Source: CAWDZK01 sp963726615 (GTDB lineage: Bacteria > Actinomycetota > Actinomycetes > JACCUZ01). From it: DNA of 64,000 nt. Position numbers and translations under genes: made by a program. The notes under the pieces were generated by a model. It ran no database searches and was not told the DNA's origin. It saw only the letters and a list, made by a program, of their open reading frames with translations. Below, one piece after another: positions 41,787 to 50,210 of the stretch; positions within the stretch are counted from its first letter, which is position 1, and every line of letters starts with the position of its first letter. The stretch spans positions 1-64,000 of the forward strand of contig CAVSCX010000001.1 in the NCBI GenBank assembly GCA_963726615.1, in the 5' to 3' direction.

Positions 41787-43223
41787 GTGACCTCCGACGC
41801 CCCGCGGATCCCCGACGTGCTCGCCGCCCGCTACGCGAGCCCCGAGCTGACCTCGATCTGGTCGCCGGAGAGCAAGATCGTGCTCGAGCGACGGCTCTGG
41901 GTCGCGGTCCTGTCGGCCCAGCGCGACCTCGGCGTCGCCGTCCCCGACGGCGTGGTCGAGGCGTACGAGAAGGTCGTCGAGGACGTCGACCTCGACTCGA
42001 TCCGGCGTCGCGAGGCCGTCACCCGGCACGACGTGAAGGCACGGATCGAGGAGTTCTCCGCTCTCGCCGGGCACGAGCACGTGCACAAGGGCATGACCAG
42101 CCGCGACCTCACCGAGAACGTCGAGCAGCTCCAGGTCCGCTCGTCCCTGGAGCTGGTCCGGGACCGTGCGGTCGCGGCGCTCGCGCGGCTCGCCCGGCTC
42201 GCCGTCGAGCACGACGGGCTGGTCATGGCGGGCCGAAGCCACAACGTCGCGGCCCAGGCCACCACGCTCGGCAAGCGGTTCGCCTCCGCGGCCGAGGAGC
42301 TCCTCGTCGCGGTCGAGCGGGTCGACGAGCTGATCGCGCGCTACCCGCTGCGCGGCATCAAGGGGCCGGTCGGCACGGCGCAGGACCAGCTGGACCTGCT
42401 CGACGGTGACGCCGTGAAGCTCGCCGACCTCGAGCAGCGCGTGGCCACCCACCTCGGCTTCGACCGCGTGATGTCCAGTGTCGGCCAGGTGTACCCGCGG
42501 TCCCTCGACCTGGACGCGGTGTCCGCGCTGGTGCAGCTCGCAGCCGGACCGTCCAGCCTCGCGACCACGATCCGGCTGATGGCCGGGCAGGAGCTGGCGA
42601 CCGAGGGGTTCCTGGCCGGCCAGGTGGGGTCCAGCGCCATGCCGCACAAGATGAACACCCGCTCGTGCGAGCGGGTGAACGGCCTCGCCGTCGTGCTGCG
42701 CGGCTACCTGTCGATGGTCGGCGAGCTCGCCGGCGCGCAGTGGAACGAGGGCGACGTGTTCTGCTCGGTGGTGCGCCGGGTCGCCCTTCCGGACGCGTTC
42801 TTCGCCGCCGACGGGTTGTTCCAGACGTTCCTCACCGTGCTCGACGAGTTCGGCGCGTACCCGGCGGTGGTGGCCCGCGAGCTGGACCGCTACCTGCCGT
42901 TCCTCGCCACCACCAAGGTGCTGATGGCGGCCCTTCGCAACGGGGTCGGGCGCGAGCAGGCGCACCAGGCCATCAAGGAGCACGCCGTCGCCGTCGCGCT
43001 CGGGATGCGCGAGCAGGGGAGCGCGGACAACGACCTGTTCGACCGGTTGGCCCTGGACGCGCGGCTCGGCCTGTCCCGTCAGCAGCTCGACGAGCTCGTC
43101 GCGGACCCGACGTCGTTCACCGGCGCTGCCGGCGCGCAGGTGGCCGCCGTGGTCGACCGGGTCGAGGCCGTCGTACGCCGCCACCCGGAGGCGGCGGCGT
43201 ACGTTCCGGGTCCGATCCTGTAG
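41787..43223 (+). CDS. purB: Adenylosuccinate lyase
   Basis: Cleaves SAICAR and adenylosuccinate in purine synthesis, 478 aa. The fumarase/aspartase signature is SSAMPHKMN (282-290). TRHDVKARIEEFSALAGHEHVHKGMTSRDLTEN near 75-110 holds the His/Thr-Ser substrate loop. GTG start 50 bp after the PRTase gene. The message may continue from purD. Confidence 0.95.
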   Translation: MTSDAPRIPDVLAARYASPELTSIWSPESKIVLERRLWVAVLSAQRDLGVAVPDGVVEAYEKVVEDVDLDSIRRREAVTRHDVKARIEEFSALAGHEHVHKGMTSRDLTENVEQLQVRSSLELVRDRAVAALARLARLAVEHDGLVMAGRSHNVAAQATTLGKRFASAAEELLVAVERVDELIARYPLRGIKGPVGTAQDQLDLLDGDAVKLADLEQRVATHLGFDRVMSSVGQVYPRSLDLDAVSALVQLAAGPSSLATTIRLMAGQELATEGFLAGQVGSSAMPHKMNTRSCERVNGLAVVLRGYLSMVGELAGAQWNEGDVFCSVVRRVALPDAFFAADGLFQTFLTVLDEFGAYPAVVARELDRYLPFLATTKVLMAALRNGVGREQAHQAIKEHAVAVALGMREQGSADNDLFDRLALDARLGLSRQQLDELVADPTSFTGAAGAQVAAVVDRVEAVVRRHPEAAAYVPGPIL

Positions 43224-43231
43224 CGGTCGGG

Positions 43232-43864
43232 TCAGACGGCAACCGGGGGAGCGTCGAGTGCGGGAGTGCGCGACCCGGCACGCACCAGCGCGATGCCGGC
43301 GACGACGGCCCACAGGAGGAACACGGCGAAGGTGAAGTACAGCGGCGCGAGGATGCCGCAGACGCCCGCCAGAACCGTGAACCCGCGCAGCCACCCGGGC
43401 ATCGGCAGGTTCACGGCCACCAGGATCGCGCCGACACCGACGAGCAGCGCCGGGGCGCACGCGGCCAGCAGGTTCCCGGTCTCGGTGATGGTGTAGACGA
43501 CCGGGTACGGGACACCGGTCTGCACCGCCTCGCCGCCCTCGGCCATCGCGACGACGAGGCCGCCGGACACGAACGCGCCGACGACGCTGGTGGCCGTCCC
43601 GGCGATCGACAAGCCCCAGAGCACCTCGCCGAGCCATCCGCCGAGGCGACGCAGCGCGGCGCCCGCGACGATCAGCCCCAGGGCCGAGAGGGCGGCGAGG
43701 TACCAGGCGCCGAACGCGACCAGCCAGTGGCTGCTCGCGATGTACTGCGAGACGAGCGACGACTCGTAGTCGCCGCCCGGTGAGCCGGAGGCCACAGCAC
43801 CGAGAGTCGTTCCGACGGCGTAGACCAGCAGGCCGGCGCCGGCGGTCCGTGGGATGGGGGGCAT
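43232..43864 (-). CDS. Multi-pass membrane protein, DUF998-like
   Basis: 210 aa with six hydrophobic helices, including AGLLVYAVGTTLGAVASG, SHWLVAFGAWYLAALSALGL, and a C-terminal TFAVFLLWAVVAGIALVRAG. The pattern resembles the DUF998 group. No residues suggest an enzyme. GGAGGAC precedes the ATG, and 95 bp separate it from the divergent sensor kinase. Confidence 0.75.
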   Translation of the reverse strand: MPPIPRTAGAGLLVYAVGTTLGAVASGSPGGDYESSLVSQYIASSHWLVAFGAWYLAALSALGLIVAGAALRRLGGWLGEVLWGLSIAGTATSVVGAFVSGGLVVAMAEGGEAVQTGVPYPVVYTITETGNLLAACAPALLVGVGAILVAVNLPMPGWLRGFTVLAGVCGILAPLYFTFAVFLLWAVVAGIALVRAGSRTPALDAPPVAV

Positions 43865-43959
43865 GGTGTCCTCCAGGGTCGTGGGACCCCCGTGGTGGAG
43901 CCCGCTCCGACGTTAGGAACGGCGTGCCGCCGTGTCGTCCTCCGCGGGACGGGATCCCC

Positions 43960-45174
43960 ATGCCACTGCAGCAGGACCGCAAGATCCTCCTCGAGGACGA
44001 CGTGCGTCCGCCCTCGCGCCCCTACCGTGTGCTCGTGAGCGGGCGGAGCAAGGTCTTCGACGTAGCGATCGCAGCCGCCGTCCTCGTGCTCGGCCAGCTC
44101 GAGGCCTGGCTCGGGGTGAACGCAACCCACCGGCAGGGGCCGCACTGGGCCGAGGCGCTCGTCTACGGCATCGGTGCCGTCCTGCTGCTCGCACGTCGGA
44201 CGCTACCGACGCTGTGCCTGGCAGCCATCGCCGGGTCCTACCTCGCCGGGTTCGCCGTGTTCGGGGCCCCGGAGGGCCTCGGTGTCGCCCTGCCGGCGGT
44301 GCTCGCGGTGTACTCGGTGGCCCGCTGGGAGCGGCGCCACCCGACCTGGTGGGGGCTCGTGCTCGCCGTCGTCCTCGGCCTCGGCTGGATCGGCCTGGAC
44401 CCGATGGACGACACCTGGGTGACCCGGGCGCAGGGACTGGTCTGGCTCTCGCCGTCGGTGATCGCGTGGCTGGTCGGAGCGCTGGTCCGCAGCCAGCTGC
44501 AGAACGCCGAGCAGCGCCGGCTGGCCCGCGAGCAGCGTGCCTCGCAGGCTGTGGCCGAGGAGCGCAACCGGATCGCCCGCGAGCTGCACGACGTCATCGG
44601 GCACAGCGTCAGCGTGATGACGGTGCAGGTCTCCGCGGTGCGCCGCCGCCTCACCGCAAGCCAGGTGACCGAGCGCCAGGCGCTGGAGACCGTGGAGGCG
44701 ACCGGCCGCGAGGCCCTGGCGGAGATGCGCCGCATGGTGGGGGTCCTGCGCGAGGCCGGGGCCGACGGCGGGGAAGGCGCCGGCAGGGAGCCGCCACCCG
44801 GGCTTTCCCAGCTCGACCGGCTGGCGGAGAAGTTCAGGTCGGCCGGGCTGCCGGTGCACCTGACAGTCACCGGAGAGGAACGCTCGCTCGCGCCGGGGCT
44901 CGACCTCACGGCGTACCGGCTCGTGCAGGAGGGGCTGACCAACACCCTGCGGCACGCGGCGTCCCCGGCCCGCGCCGACGTCTCGATCGCCTACGAGCGG
45001 GACTGCCTGGAGCTGGCGGTCCGGGACGACGGGCTGCCGGTGAGCGCCGCGGACCCCGGTCACGGCCTGCTCGGCATGCAGGAGCGGGTCGCCGTCTACG
45101 GCGGGCGCCTGGTGGCCCGACCTCTGCCGCAGGGCGGCTTCGAGCTTGTCGCCTCGTTGCCGCTGGAGGCGTGA
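43960..45174 (+). CDS. Two-component sensor histidine kinase (NarL/DesK type)
   Basis: 404 aa. Four to five N-terminal membrane helices (about 35-160). A HisKA_3 dimerisation domain has the phospho-acceptor His210 in ERNRIARELHDVIGHSVSV. A HATPase domain follows at about 300-400 (RLVQEGLTNTLRHA, DDGLPVSAADPGHGLLGMQERV). The signal is unknown. The stop overlaps the regulator start (TGATG). A later GTG near 44035 is an alternative start. Confidence 0.9.
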   Translation: MPLQQDRKILLEDDVRPPSRPYRVLVSGRSKVFDVAIAAAVLVLGQLEAWLGVNATHRQGPHWAEALVYGIGAVLLLARRTLPTLCLAAIAGSYLAGFAVFGAPEGLGVALPAVLAVYSVARWERRHPTWWGLVLAVVLGLGWIGLDPMDDTWVTRAQGLVWLSPSVIAWLVGALVRSQLQNAEQRRLAREQRASQAVAEERNRIARELHDVIGHSVSVMTVQVSAVRRRLTASQVTERQALETVEATGREALAEMRRMVGVLREAGADGGEGAGREPPPGLSQLDRLAEKFRSAGLPVHLTVTGEERSLAPGLDLTAYRLVQEGLTNTLRHAASPARADVSIAYERDCLELAVRDDGLPVSAADPGHGLLGMQERVAVYGGRLVARPLPQGGFELVASLPLEA

Positions 45175-45857
45175 TGAGCATCCGGGTGCTCATCGCCGAC
45201 GACCAGGCACTGGTGCGCCGCGGCTTCCGGATGATCCTCGAGACCGAGCCGGACCTGGAAGTGGTCGGCGAGGCCGCCGACGGCGAGGAGGCCGTGGCGC
45301 TGTCCCGGCGGCTGCACCCCGACGTTGTGCTGATGGACGTCCGGATGCCTGGCGTCGACGGGATCGAGGCGACCCGGGCGATCGTCGACGCCGGGGCCGT
45401 GACCGGCTCGGCGGCTCCGCCGCGGGTGCTGATGCTCACGACGTTCGACATGGACGAGTACGTCTACGACGCGCTGCGGGCCGGCGCCTCGGGGTTCCTG
45501 CTCAAGGACGTCCCGCCGGAGCAGCTTGTCGACGGCATCCGCGAGGTGCTGGCCGGCGAGGCGCTCCTGTCGCCCGTCATCATGCGGCGGATGATCGAGG
45601 CCTACCTCGCCCGACCCCCTGCGACGCGACGTCAGGACGAGGTCGCCACGCTGACGCCGCGGGAGCGGGAGATCCTCGTGCTCCTCGGCCGCGGCCGGTC
45701 CAACGCCGAGATCGCGGGCGACCTCGTCGTGTCCGAGACCACGGTGAAGACGCACGTGGGCCGGGTCCTCATGAAGCTGGGCCTGCGGGACCGGGTGCAG
45801 GCCGTCATCTACGCCTACGAGTCCGGGCTGGTGCAGGCCGGCGCCCCCCGGGCGTGA
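45174..45857 (+). CDS. LuxR/NarL family response regulator
   Basis: 227 aa. The receiver domain has phospho-acceptor Asp55 (VVLMDVRMPGVDG), acidic pair IADDQ near 8-11 and Lys in GFLLKDVPPEQL near 115. The LuxR helix-turn-helix runs from about 158 to 215 (LTPREREILVLLGRGRSNAEIAGDLVVSETTVKTHVGRVLMKLGL). Coupled to the kinase by a one-base overlap. Its targets are not evident. Confidence 0.92.
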   Translation: MSIRVLIADDQALVRRGFRMILETEPDLEVVGEAADGEEAVALSRRLHPDVVLMDVRMPGVDGIEATRAIVDAGAVTGSAAPPRVLMLTTFDMDEYVYDALRAGASGFLLKDVPPEQLVDGIREVLAGEALLSPVIMRRMIEAYLARPPATRRQDEVATLTPREREILVLLGRGRSNAEIAGDLVVSETTVKTHVGRVLMKLGLRDRVQAVIYAYESGLVQAGAPRA

Positions 45858-45861
45858 ATGG

Positions 45862-46494
45862 TCAGGCCTGCCGGTAGAGGTTCTCGGCGTACGACGGGCC
45901 GTAGTAGGCCTCCAGCTCGGCGAGGTCCGTCTCGGGCCGCTCGAGGGTGCGGGCGATGACCGCCCGGGTGGGCAGGTCCGGGGCGCCCCAGGACGCCGGG
46001 TCCCAGAGCTGTGACCGCAGGAACGCCTTTCCGCAGTGGTGGAAGACCTGCTCGACGTCGACGACGAGCGCGAGCAGCGGCCGGTGGCCCTGCACCACGA
46101 GGGCGTCGAAGAACGGCGCGTCGGCCACCAGCCGGGCGCGGCCGTTGACGCGCAGAGTGTCGGCGCGGCCGGGGACCACGAAGATCATGCCGACGTGCGG
46201 GTTGGCCAGGACGTTGACCCAGCCGTCGGCCCGCTTGTTCCCGGGCCGCTCCGGCATCACCAGGGTCAGGTCGTCCAGGACGTGCACGAAGCCGGCCGGG
46301 TCGCCCTTGGGCGAGACGTCACAGGTGCCGTCCGTGCCGGCGGTCGCCAGCAGGACGAACGGCGACGCGGCGATCCAGGCGCGGTCCAGCTCGTGCAGCG
46401 CGGTGCGCTCCTTGCCGAGTGCGCGGTCCGACGGCGCGCCGAGCAGCGCACGCAGCTCGGCCTCGGTGGTGATCTCGGTCCAGGCGTCGGTCAC
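45862..46494 (-). CDS. Pyridoxamine 5'-phosphate oxidase-family protein
   Basis: 210 aa split-barrel flavoprotein. PFVLLATAGTDGTCDVSPKGDPAGFVHV near 44-71 and NVLANPHVGMIFVVPGRADTLRVNGRARLV are typical of the MSMEG_1061-type PNPOx-like group, which binds FMN or F420. Not PdxH by sequence. I start at the GTG at 46494, with GGGAGGA upstream. The longer frame to 46590 is arginine-rich. It converges with the response regulator, 4 bp apart. Confidence 0.85.
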   Translation of the reverse strand: MTDAWTEITTEAELRALLGAPSDRALGKERTALHELDRAWIAASPFVLLATAGTDGTCDVSPKGDPAGFVHVLDDLTLVMPERPGNKRADGWVNVLANPHVGMIFVVPGRADTLRVNGRARLVADAPFFDALVVQGHRPLLALVVDVEQVFHHCGKAFLRSQLWDPASWGAPDLPTRAVIARTLERPETDLAELEAYYGPSYAENLYRQA

Positions 46495-46608
46495 GGGGCC
46501 ATCCTCCCGGGTCGGCGACCACGCCGACCAGCGGGTTCGCGAACGGGCCGCCGGCAGCCCGACGACCTCGACCAGGGGCCGGGTGCGCAAGTCACCCGAC
46601 CGGGCACG

Positions 46609-47874
46609 CTACCTCCGCGAGCGCACCATGACCGGGGACCGGCCGACCCGGATCTTCTCCCCGCCGGTGAGCTGACGGCGGTGGCCGCGCAGGTCGACCG
46701 CCAGGGTGGCCGACGTCGCCGCACGCACGGTCACCGTCCGCACGGGGTTCCAGGAGATCCGCTTGGTGCCGCGGGCGTACCGCAGCTCGCAGGTCCAGGT
46801 GCCGCGCCGGTCCCGGTCGCAGCCCCGCGTCCGGGTACGCAGCAGCCAGCCGCGGGTGACCTCGTAGGCGACGCCGGCGCGCGTCTTCGTGGTGCCGTCC
46901 GCGAAGGTCAGCTGGGTGTTCGCCAGGTGCTGGAGGTCCCAGCCGTACCAGAACATCCGCTTGACGTTGTTCTGCGCGTTGAGCACGAGGGTGCGCGAGA
47001 CGAACGCGGACTCCTTGGCCCGCTTGATGTTGCGCGCTGTGCCGCCGCCGAGCAGCCCGTAGTTGATCTCGGTGTTCCAGATCGGCTTGCGCACCCCCGC
47101 TCGGGACAGCATGGTGTGCGCCGCGTCCAGCAGCCGCATCGAGTGCTCGGGCCCCTGTCGCGGCATCGGGTAGAGGTTCAACGACACCGCGTCGACGTAC
47201 GACCCGACCTTCCGGCCGCCGACCCTGGTGGCGTAGAACGTCCGCAGCCAACGGCGCTGGCCGGTGAGTCGGGTCGCGAGGGCCGGTGCGACGACCTTGG
47301 CTCGCGAGTCGTTGCGGGCCACGACCCGGGCCGTCCACCGGGTGAGCTTGGCCATCTGCCTGGCGTTGCCGTTCCAGTAGCCGGCGACGTTCGCCTCGTT
47401 CCAGACCTGGTAGTCGACGTGGCGGCCGTGGTAGCGGCGGACCACCTTGCGGACGTAGGTGCGCCACGACGACTTGGTGGGCATGGACGCTGCGCCCCGC
47501 CCGTAGCTGCCGAGCTTCTTCGGGTGGCGGGAGTGGAACCGCGGCGTCTGTCCCAGGACGAGCAGCACCTTGGCGTGGTGCGAGCGGGCGGCCGCGACCT
47601 GCGCATCCAGGCGACTGAAGTCGTAGACGCCCTTCGCCACCTCGATCTCGCGCCAGCTCACGCCCGAGTCCCAGAGGCGGATGCCGCCGACCGGGGCCGT
47701 CGGCCACGACGTGGGACTGCTGTCGTGCTGCCCGAAGAACGACGCGGTGACGCGCTGGTGCGCGGCCGCCTCCGCGGGCGATGCGGGCAGCAGCGTGACC
47801 GCGAGCGCGGTGGCTGCGCCCACCGCGAGCAGACGGCGCGACAGCGCCCTGGCGAAGAAGGTGGTGCAGGACAT
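46609..47874 (-). CDS. Secreted glycoside hydrolase-like protein, clan GH-A fold (GH39-like)
   Basis: 421 aa. Signal peptide at residues 1-36 (LLAVGAATALAVTLLPASPAEA). A TIM-barrel follows with two likely catalytic glutamates, Glu160 in YQVWNEANVAGYW (acid/base) and Glu269 in IWNTEINYG (nucleophile), about 110 residues apart as in clan GH-A. SFFGQHDSSPTSW and GGIRLWDSGVSWREIE resemble GH39 beta-xylosidase-like enzymes. The C-terminal 60 residues are a basic beta domain. Substrate unknown. The start is the ATG at 47874; a longer frame lies before the signal peptide. Confidence 0.83.
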   Translation of the reverse strand: MSCTTFFARALSRRLLAVGAATALAVTLLPASPAEAAAHQRVTASFFGQHDSSPTSWPTAPVGGIRLWDSGVSWREIEVAKGVYDFSRLDAQVAAARSHHAKVLLVLGQTPRFHSRHPKKLGSYGRGAASMPTKSSWRTYVRKVVRRYHGRHVDYQVWNEANVAGYWNGNARQMAKLTRWTARVVARNDSRAKVVAPALATRLTGQRRWLRTFYATRVGGRKVGSYVDAVSLNLYPMPRQGPEHSMRLLDAAHTMLSRAGVRKPIWNTEINYGLLGGGTARNIKRAKESAFVSRTLVLNAQNNVKRMFWYGWDLQHLANTQLTFADGTTKTRAGVAYEVTRGWLLRTRTRGCDRDRRGTWTCELRYARGTKRISWNPVRTVTVRAATSATLAVDLRGHRRQLTGGEKIRVGRSPVMVRSRR

Positions 47875-48067
47875 GGGTGTCGTGTTCCCCCGGATAGCTC
47901 GGTGACTGTCGGTGGCCTGCCCGCCGAAGCGAAGGCCGGTCGGGCGCTGCTGGCCCGCTGCTGTGGCGACCGCACGCGGCGGCGCCCGATATCCACTCAA
48001 TCGCACCCGTGTGCGCCCTGTCGAACTCGCCGGCCCCAGGGGCTGGCACCGGTTCGTCGTGCCTCGC
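47875..48067 (-). other. Leader region of the glycosidase gene
   Basis: 193 bp separate the secreted glycosidase from the lipoprotein gene upstream on the same strand. On the minus strand a G-rich stretch (GGGGGAAC) lies about 10 nt before the ATG and could act as the ribosome-binding site. No TANNNT box lies near the start, so the message probably has a long leader. I could not fit it to any riboswitch class. Confidence 0.3.
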
Positions 48068-49024
48068 CTACTTGTCGAGGCGGACGACCTCGACCCTGTT
48101 GCCGGTGAAGTCGCTGAGGAAGGCGGCGCCGTCGCGCTCCAGGACGTCGTTGTTGGCCTTGTCGCCCAGCCGCCCGCTGGTCCCGGTGAACGCCCGGCTC
48201 AGCCCGCCGTCGGCGGTGTCCAGCACGGCGAGCCCAGGCCCGTCCTGAAGGCTCACCACCAGGGTGGTGCCGGCGCCGGGAGCGATCCCGTCGGGGTCCC
48301 CGTCGACGGGGTAGCGATGGGTCACGGCGAGGGTCCGAGGGTCCAGCCCGACCACGGTGTTGTCTGTCATGCAGGCCGCCCACACGACGCCGTGGAGGTG
48401 CAGCAGGTCCTGGACGCCGGCGCACACGGGCTTGCTGCGCACGGGAGCGGTGCCAGCGCCGGGCTCGACCCGGACGACCCGGCCACCGGCGAAGTCACCG
48501 ACGTACAGCGCGTCCTCGCCGGCCGCGACGAGCCGCGGCTCGCCGCCGACGTCGTACCTCGTCAGGACCGAGCCGTCGGCCGGGTCGACCTCCACCAGGG
48601 CGCCGTCGGCCTGCAGGACCACGAACAGGTGCCCGCCCAGGTCGGTGAGGCCCTCGGGCTCACCGCCGAGGTCGACGGTGCGGACGACGGTGGCCGACGA
48701 CGGGCTCACCTGGGTCAGCGTGCCGTCGCCGATGCTGGTCACCCAGAGCGAACCGTCAAGCATGGTGATGCGCAGGGGGGTGCGGCCCACCGCGACCGGC
48801 TCGCCGGCGGTGCCGTCCGGCAGCACCGGCGCGATGACGTCACTCTGCGACCAGGCGGCCCAGACCTCGCCGTCGGGCGCCTGGACCAGGCCGACCGGCC
48901 CGAACTGGGCCGCAACCGGCTGTGTCGAGGATGAGGGCGACGTGCGCGGTGGCGAGGGTTCGGCGTCGCCGCCGCAGCCGGCCAGTGCGGCGGCCGTCGC
49001 GAGCACCAACGCATACCGCCACAT
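48068..49024 (-). CDS. Lipoprotein with beta-propeller repeats
   Basis: 318 aa. Lipobox LAGC with Cys17 gives an exported, lipid-anchored protein, followed by a Ser/Pro linker (20-37). The rest consists of repeated four-strand blades of the NHL/SMP-30/YncE kind: GPVGLVQAPDGEVWAAW, TPLRITMLDGSLWVTSIGDG, EPEGLTDLGGHLFVVLQADG, EPRLVAAGEDALYVGDFAGG. Likely a binding or scaffold propeller. No catalytic residues seen. TACGGT 7 nt before the ATG. Confidence 0.83.
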   Translation of the reverse strand: MWRYALVLATAAALAGCGGDAEPSPPRTSPSSSTQPVAAQFGPVGLVQAPDGEVWAAWSQSDVIAPVLPDGTAGEPVAVGRTPLRITMLDGSLWVTSIGDGTLTQVSPSSATVVRTVDLGGEPEGLTDLGGHLFVVLQADGALVEVDPADGSVLTRYDVGGEPRLVAAGEDALYVGDFAGGRVVRVEPGAGTAPVRSKPVCAGVQDLLHLHGVVWAACMTDNTVVGLDPRTLAVTHRYPVDGDPDGIAPGAGTTLVVSLQDGPGLAVLDTADGGLSRAFTGTSGRLGDKANNDVLERDGAAFLSDFTGNRVEVVRLDK

Positions 49025-49031
49025 GGCGCTG

Positions 49032-49037
49032 ACCGTA
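49032..49037 (-). promoter_or_regulatory. Leaderless -10 box TACGGT
   Basis: On the minus strand TACGGT ends 7 nt before the lipoprotein ATG at 49024. Confidence 0.5.
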
Positions 49038-49108
49038 GGGGCGCGCGCGGCCTTCCGGCGGGTCGAGGCGGTGCTGACGCCGAGTTGTGACCTCCCTGCG
49101 CGGCCTGG

Positions 49109-49291
49109 TCAGGAGCCCTTCTCGGCGGCCGCGCGGGCCTCGGCTCCCTGCTCCCCGGCGTACCCCTCGTCGTCGCCGGCCACCCGGCCGACGTACCCGG
49201 CCTGGTTGCCCGGCTCGACCTGGTCCTCGTTCTCGTCGACGTCGTACTCGGTTGCGGACGTGGCGGACGGCTCGGAGAAGGACTCGCTCAT
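49109..49291 (-). CDS. Small acidic protein, 60 aa
   Basis: Very acidic and apparently disordered: starts MSESFSEPSATSATEYDVDE, then repeated Gly/Asp/Glu/Ala (EPGNQAGYVGRVAGDDEGY), ending AEARAAAEKGS. No family known to me. The start is the ATG at 49291; a longer frame overlaps purC and lacks coding character. It is divergent from purC with only 18 bp between start codons, so both must share one promoter region. Confidence 0.6.
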   Translation of the reverse strand: MSESFSEPSATSATEYDVDENEDQVEPGNQAGYVGRVAGDDEGYAGEQGAEARAAAEKGS

Positions 49292-49297
49292 GGATGG

Positions 49298-49304
49298 CAG
49301 ACTG
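49298..49304. promoter_or_regulatory. Nearly symmetric -10 element for purC and the small acidic gene
   Basis: CAGACT (49298-49303, plus) ends 6 nt before the purC GTG. Its shifted complement CAGTCT (49299-49304, minus) ends 7 nt before the ATG at 49291. One heptamer, CAGACTG, could thus serve as -10 for both strands. The first base differs from the TANNNT consensus. Confidence 0.45.
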
Positions 49305-49309
49305 CCCGC

Positions 49310-50179
49310 GTGGCTGCCAACCAACACATGATCGGCACACACCTGCACAGCGGGAAGGTCCGCGATCTGTACGAGGCACCGGGTGGCCTGCTGCTCATGG
49401 TCGCCAGCGACCGCATCTCGGCGTTCGACTTCGTCCTCCCGACCACCATCCCGGACAAGGGGCGCATCCTCACCGCGCTGTCGCTGTGGTGGTTCGAGCG
49501 CCTGGAGGACCTCGTGCCGCACCACGTCGTCTCGACCGCCGTGCCGGCCGAGTACGCCGGCCGCGCGATCCTGTGCCGGCGGCTGGAGATGTACCCGGTC
49601 GAGTGCGTCGCCCGGGGATATCTCGCCGGCTCGGGGCTGGCCGACTACCTCGCCACCGGGGCCGTCTGCGGCGTCCCGCTGCCGGCCGGGCTCGAAGACG
49701 GGTCACGCCTGCCCGAGCCGGTCTTCACCCCCGCCACCAAGGCAGCGCTGGGGGAGCACGACGAGAACGTGACCTACGAGCGGGTCGTCGCGACGGTCGG
49801 CGCGGACACGGCGGCGGAGCTGCGCGACACCACCCTCGCGATCTATGCGCGGGCCCGGGACATCGCCCTCGAGCGCGGCATCGTCGTGGCCGACACCAAG
49901 CTGGAGCTCGGCCGTGACGGCGACGGGCGGACGGTGCTCGCCGACGAGGCGCTGACCCCGGACTCGTCCCGGTTCTGGCCGGCCGACACCTGGGAGCCGG
50001 GGCACGCGCAGCCGTCGTACGACAAGCAGTACGTCCGCGACTGGCTCACCTCCCCGGCCTCGGGGTGGGACCGGTACTCCGGCGAGGCGCCGCCGCCGTT
50101 GCCGACCGAGGTCGTGGAGCGGACCCGCGGCAAGTACGTCGAGGCGTACGAGCGGCTCACGGGGCGGACGTTCGCCTGA
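49310..50179 (+). CDS. purC: Phosphoribosylaminoimidazole-succinocarboxamide synthase (SAICAR synthetase)
   Basis: Joins CAIR and aspartate in purine synthesis, 289 aa. Motifs: SGKVRDLYEAPGGLLLMVASDRISAFD near 14-40, PVECVARGYLAGSG near 100-113, VADTKLELG near 196-204, and LTPDSSRFWPADTWEPG near 218-234. GTG start right after the shared -10. An ATG six codons later (49328) is possible. Followed by galE, which has its own -10. Confidence 0.95.
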   Translation: MAANQHMIGTHLHSGKVRDLYEAPGGLLLMVASDRISAFDFVLPTTIPDKGRILTALSLWWFERLEDLVPHHVVSTAVPAEYAGRAILCRRLEMYPVECVARGYLAGSGLADYLATGAVCGVPLPAGLEDGSRLPEPVFTPATKAALGEHDENVTYERVVATVGADTAAELRDTTLAIYARARDIALERGIVVADTKLELGRDGDGRTVLADEALTPDSSRFWPADTWEPGHAQPSYDKQYVRDWLTSPASGWDRYSGEAPPPLPTEVVERTRGKYVEAYERLTGRTFA

Positions 50180-50198
50180 GCGCCGCACCCCACGTCGT

Positions 50199-50204
50199 TA
50201 GGGT
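50199..50204 (+). promoter_or_regulatory. Leaderless -10 box TAGGGT of galE
   Basis: TAGGGT ends 6 nt before the ATG at 50211. Confidence 0.6.
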
Positions 50205-50210
50205 CGAGGC

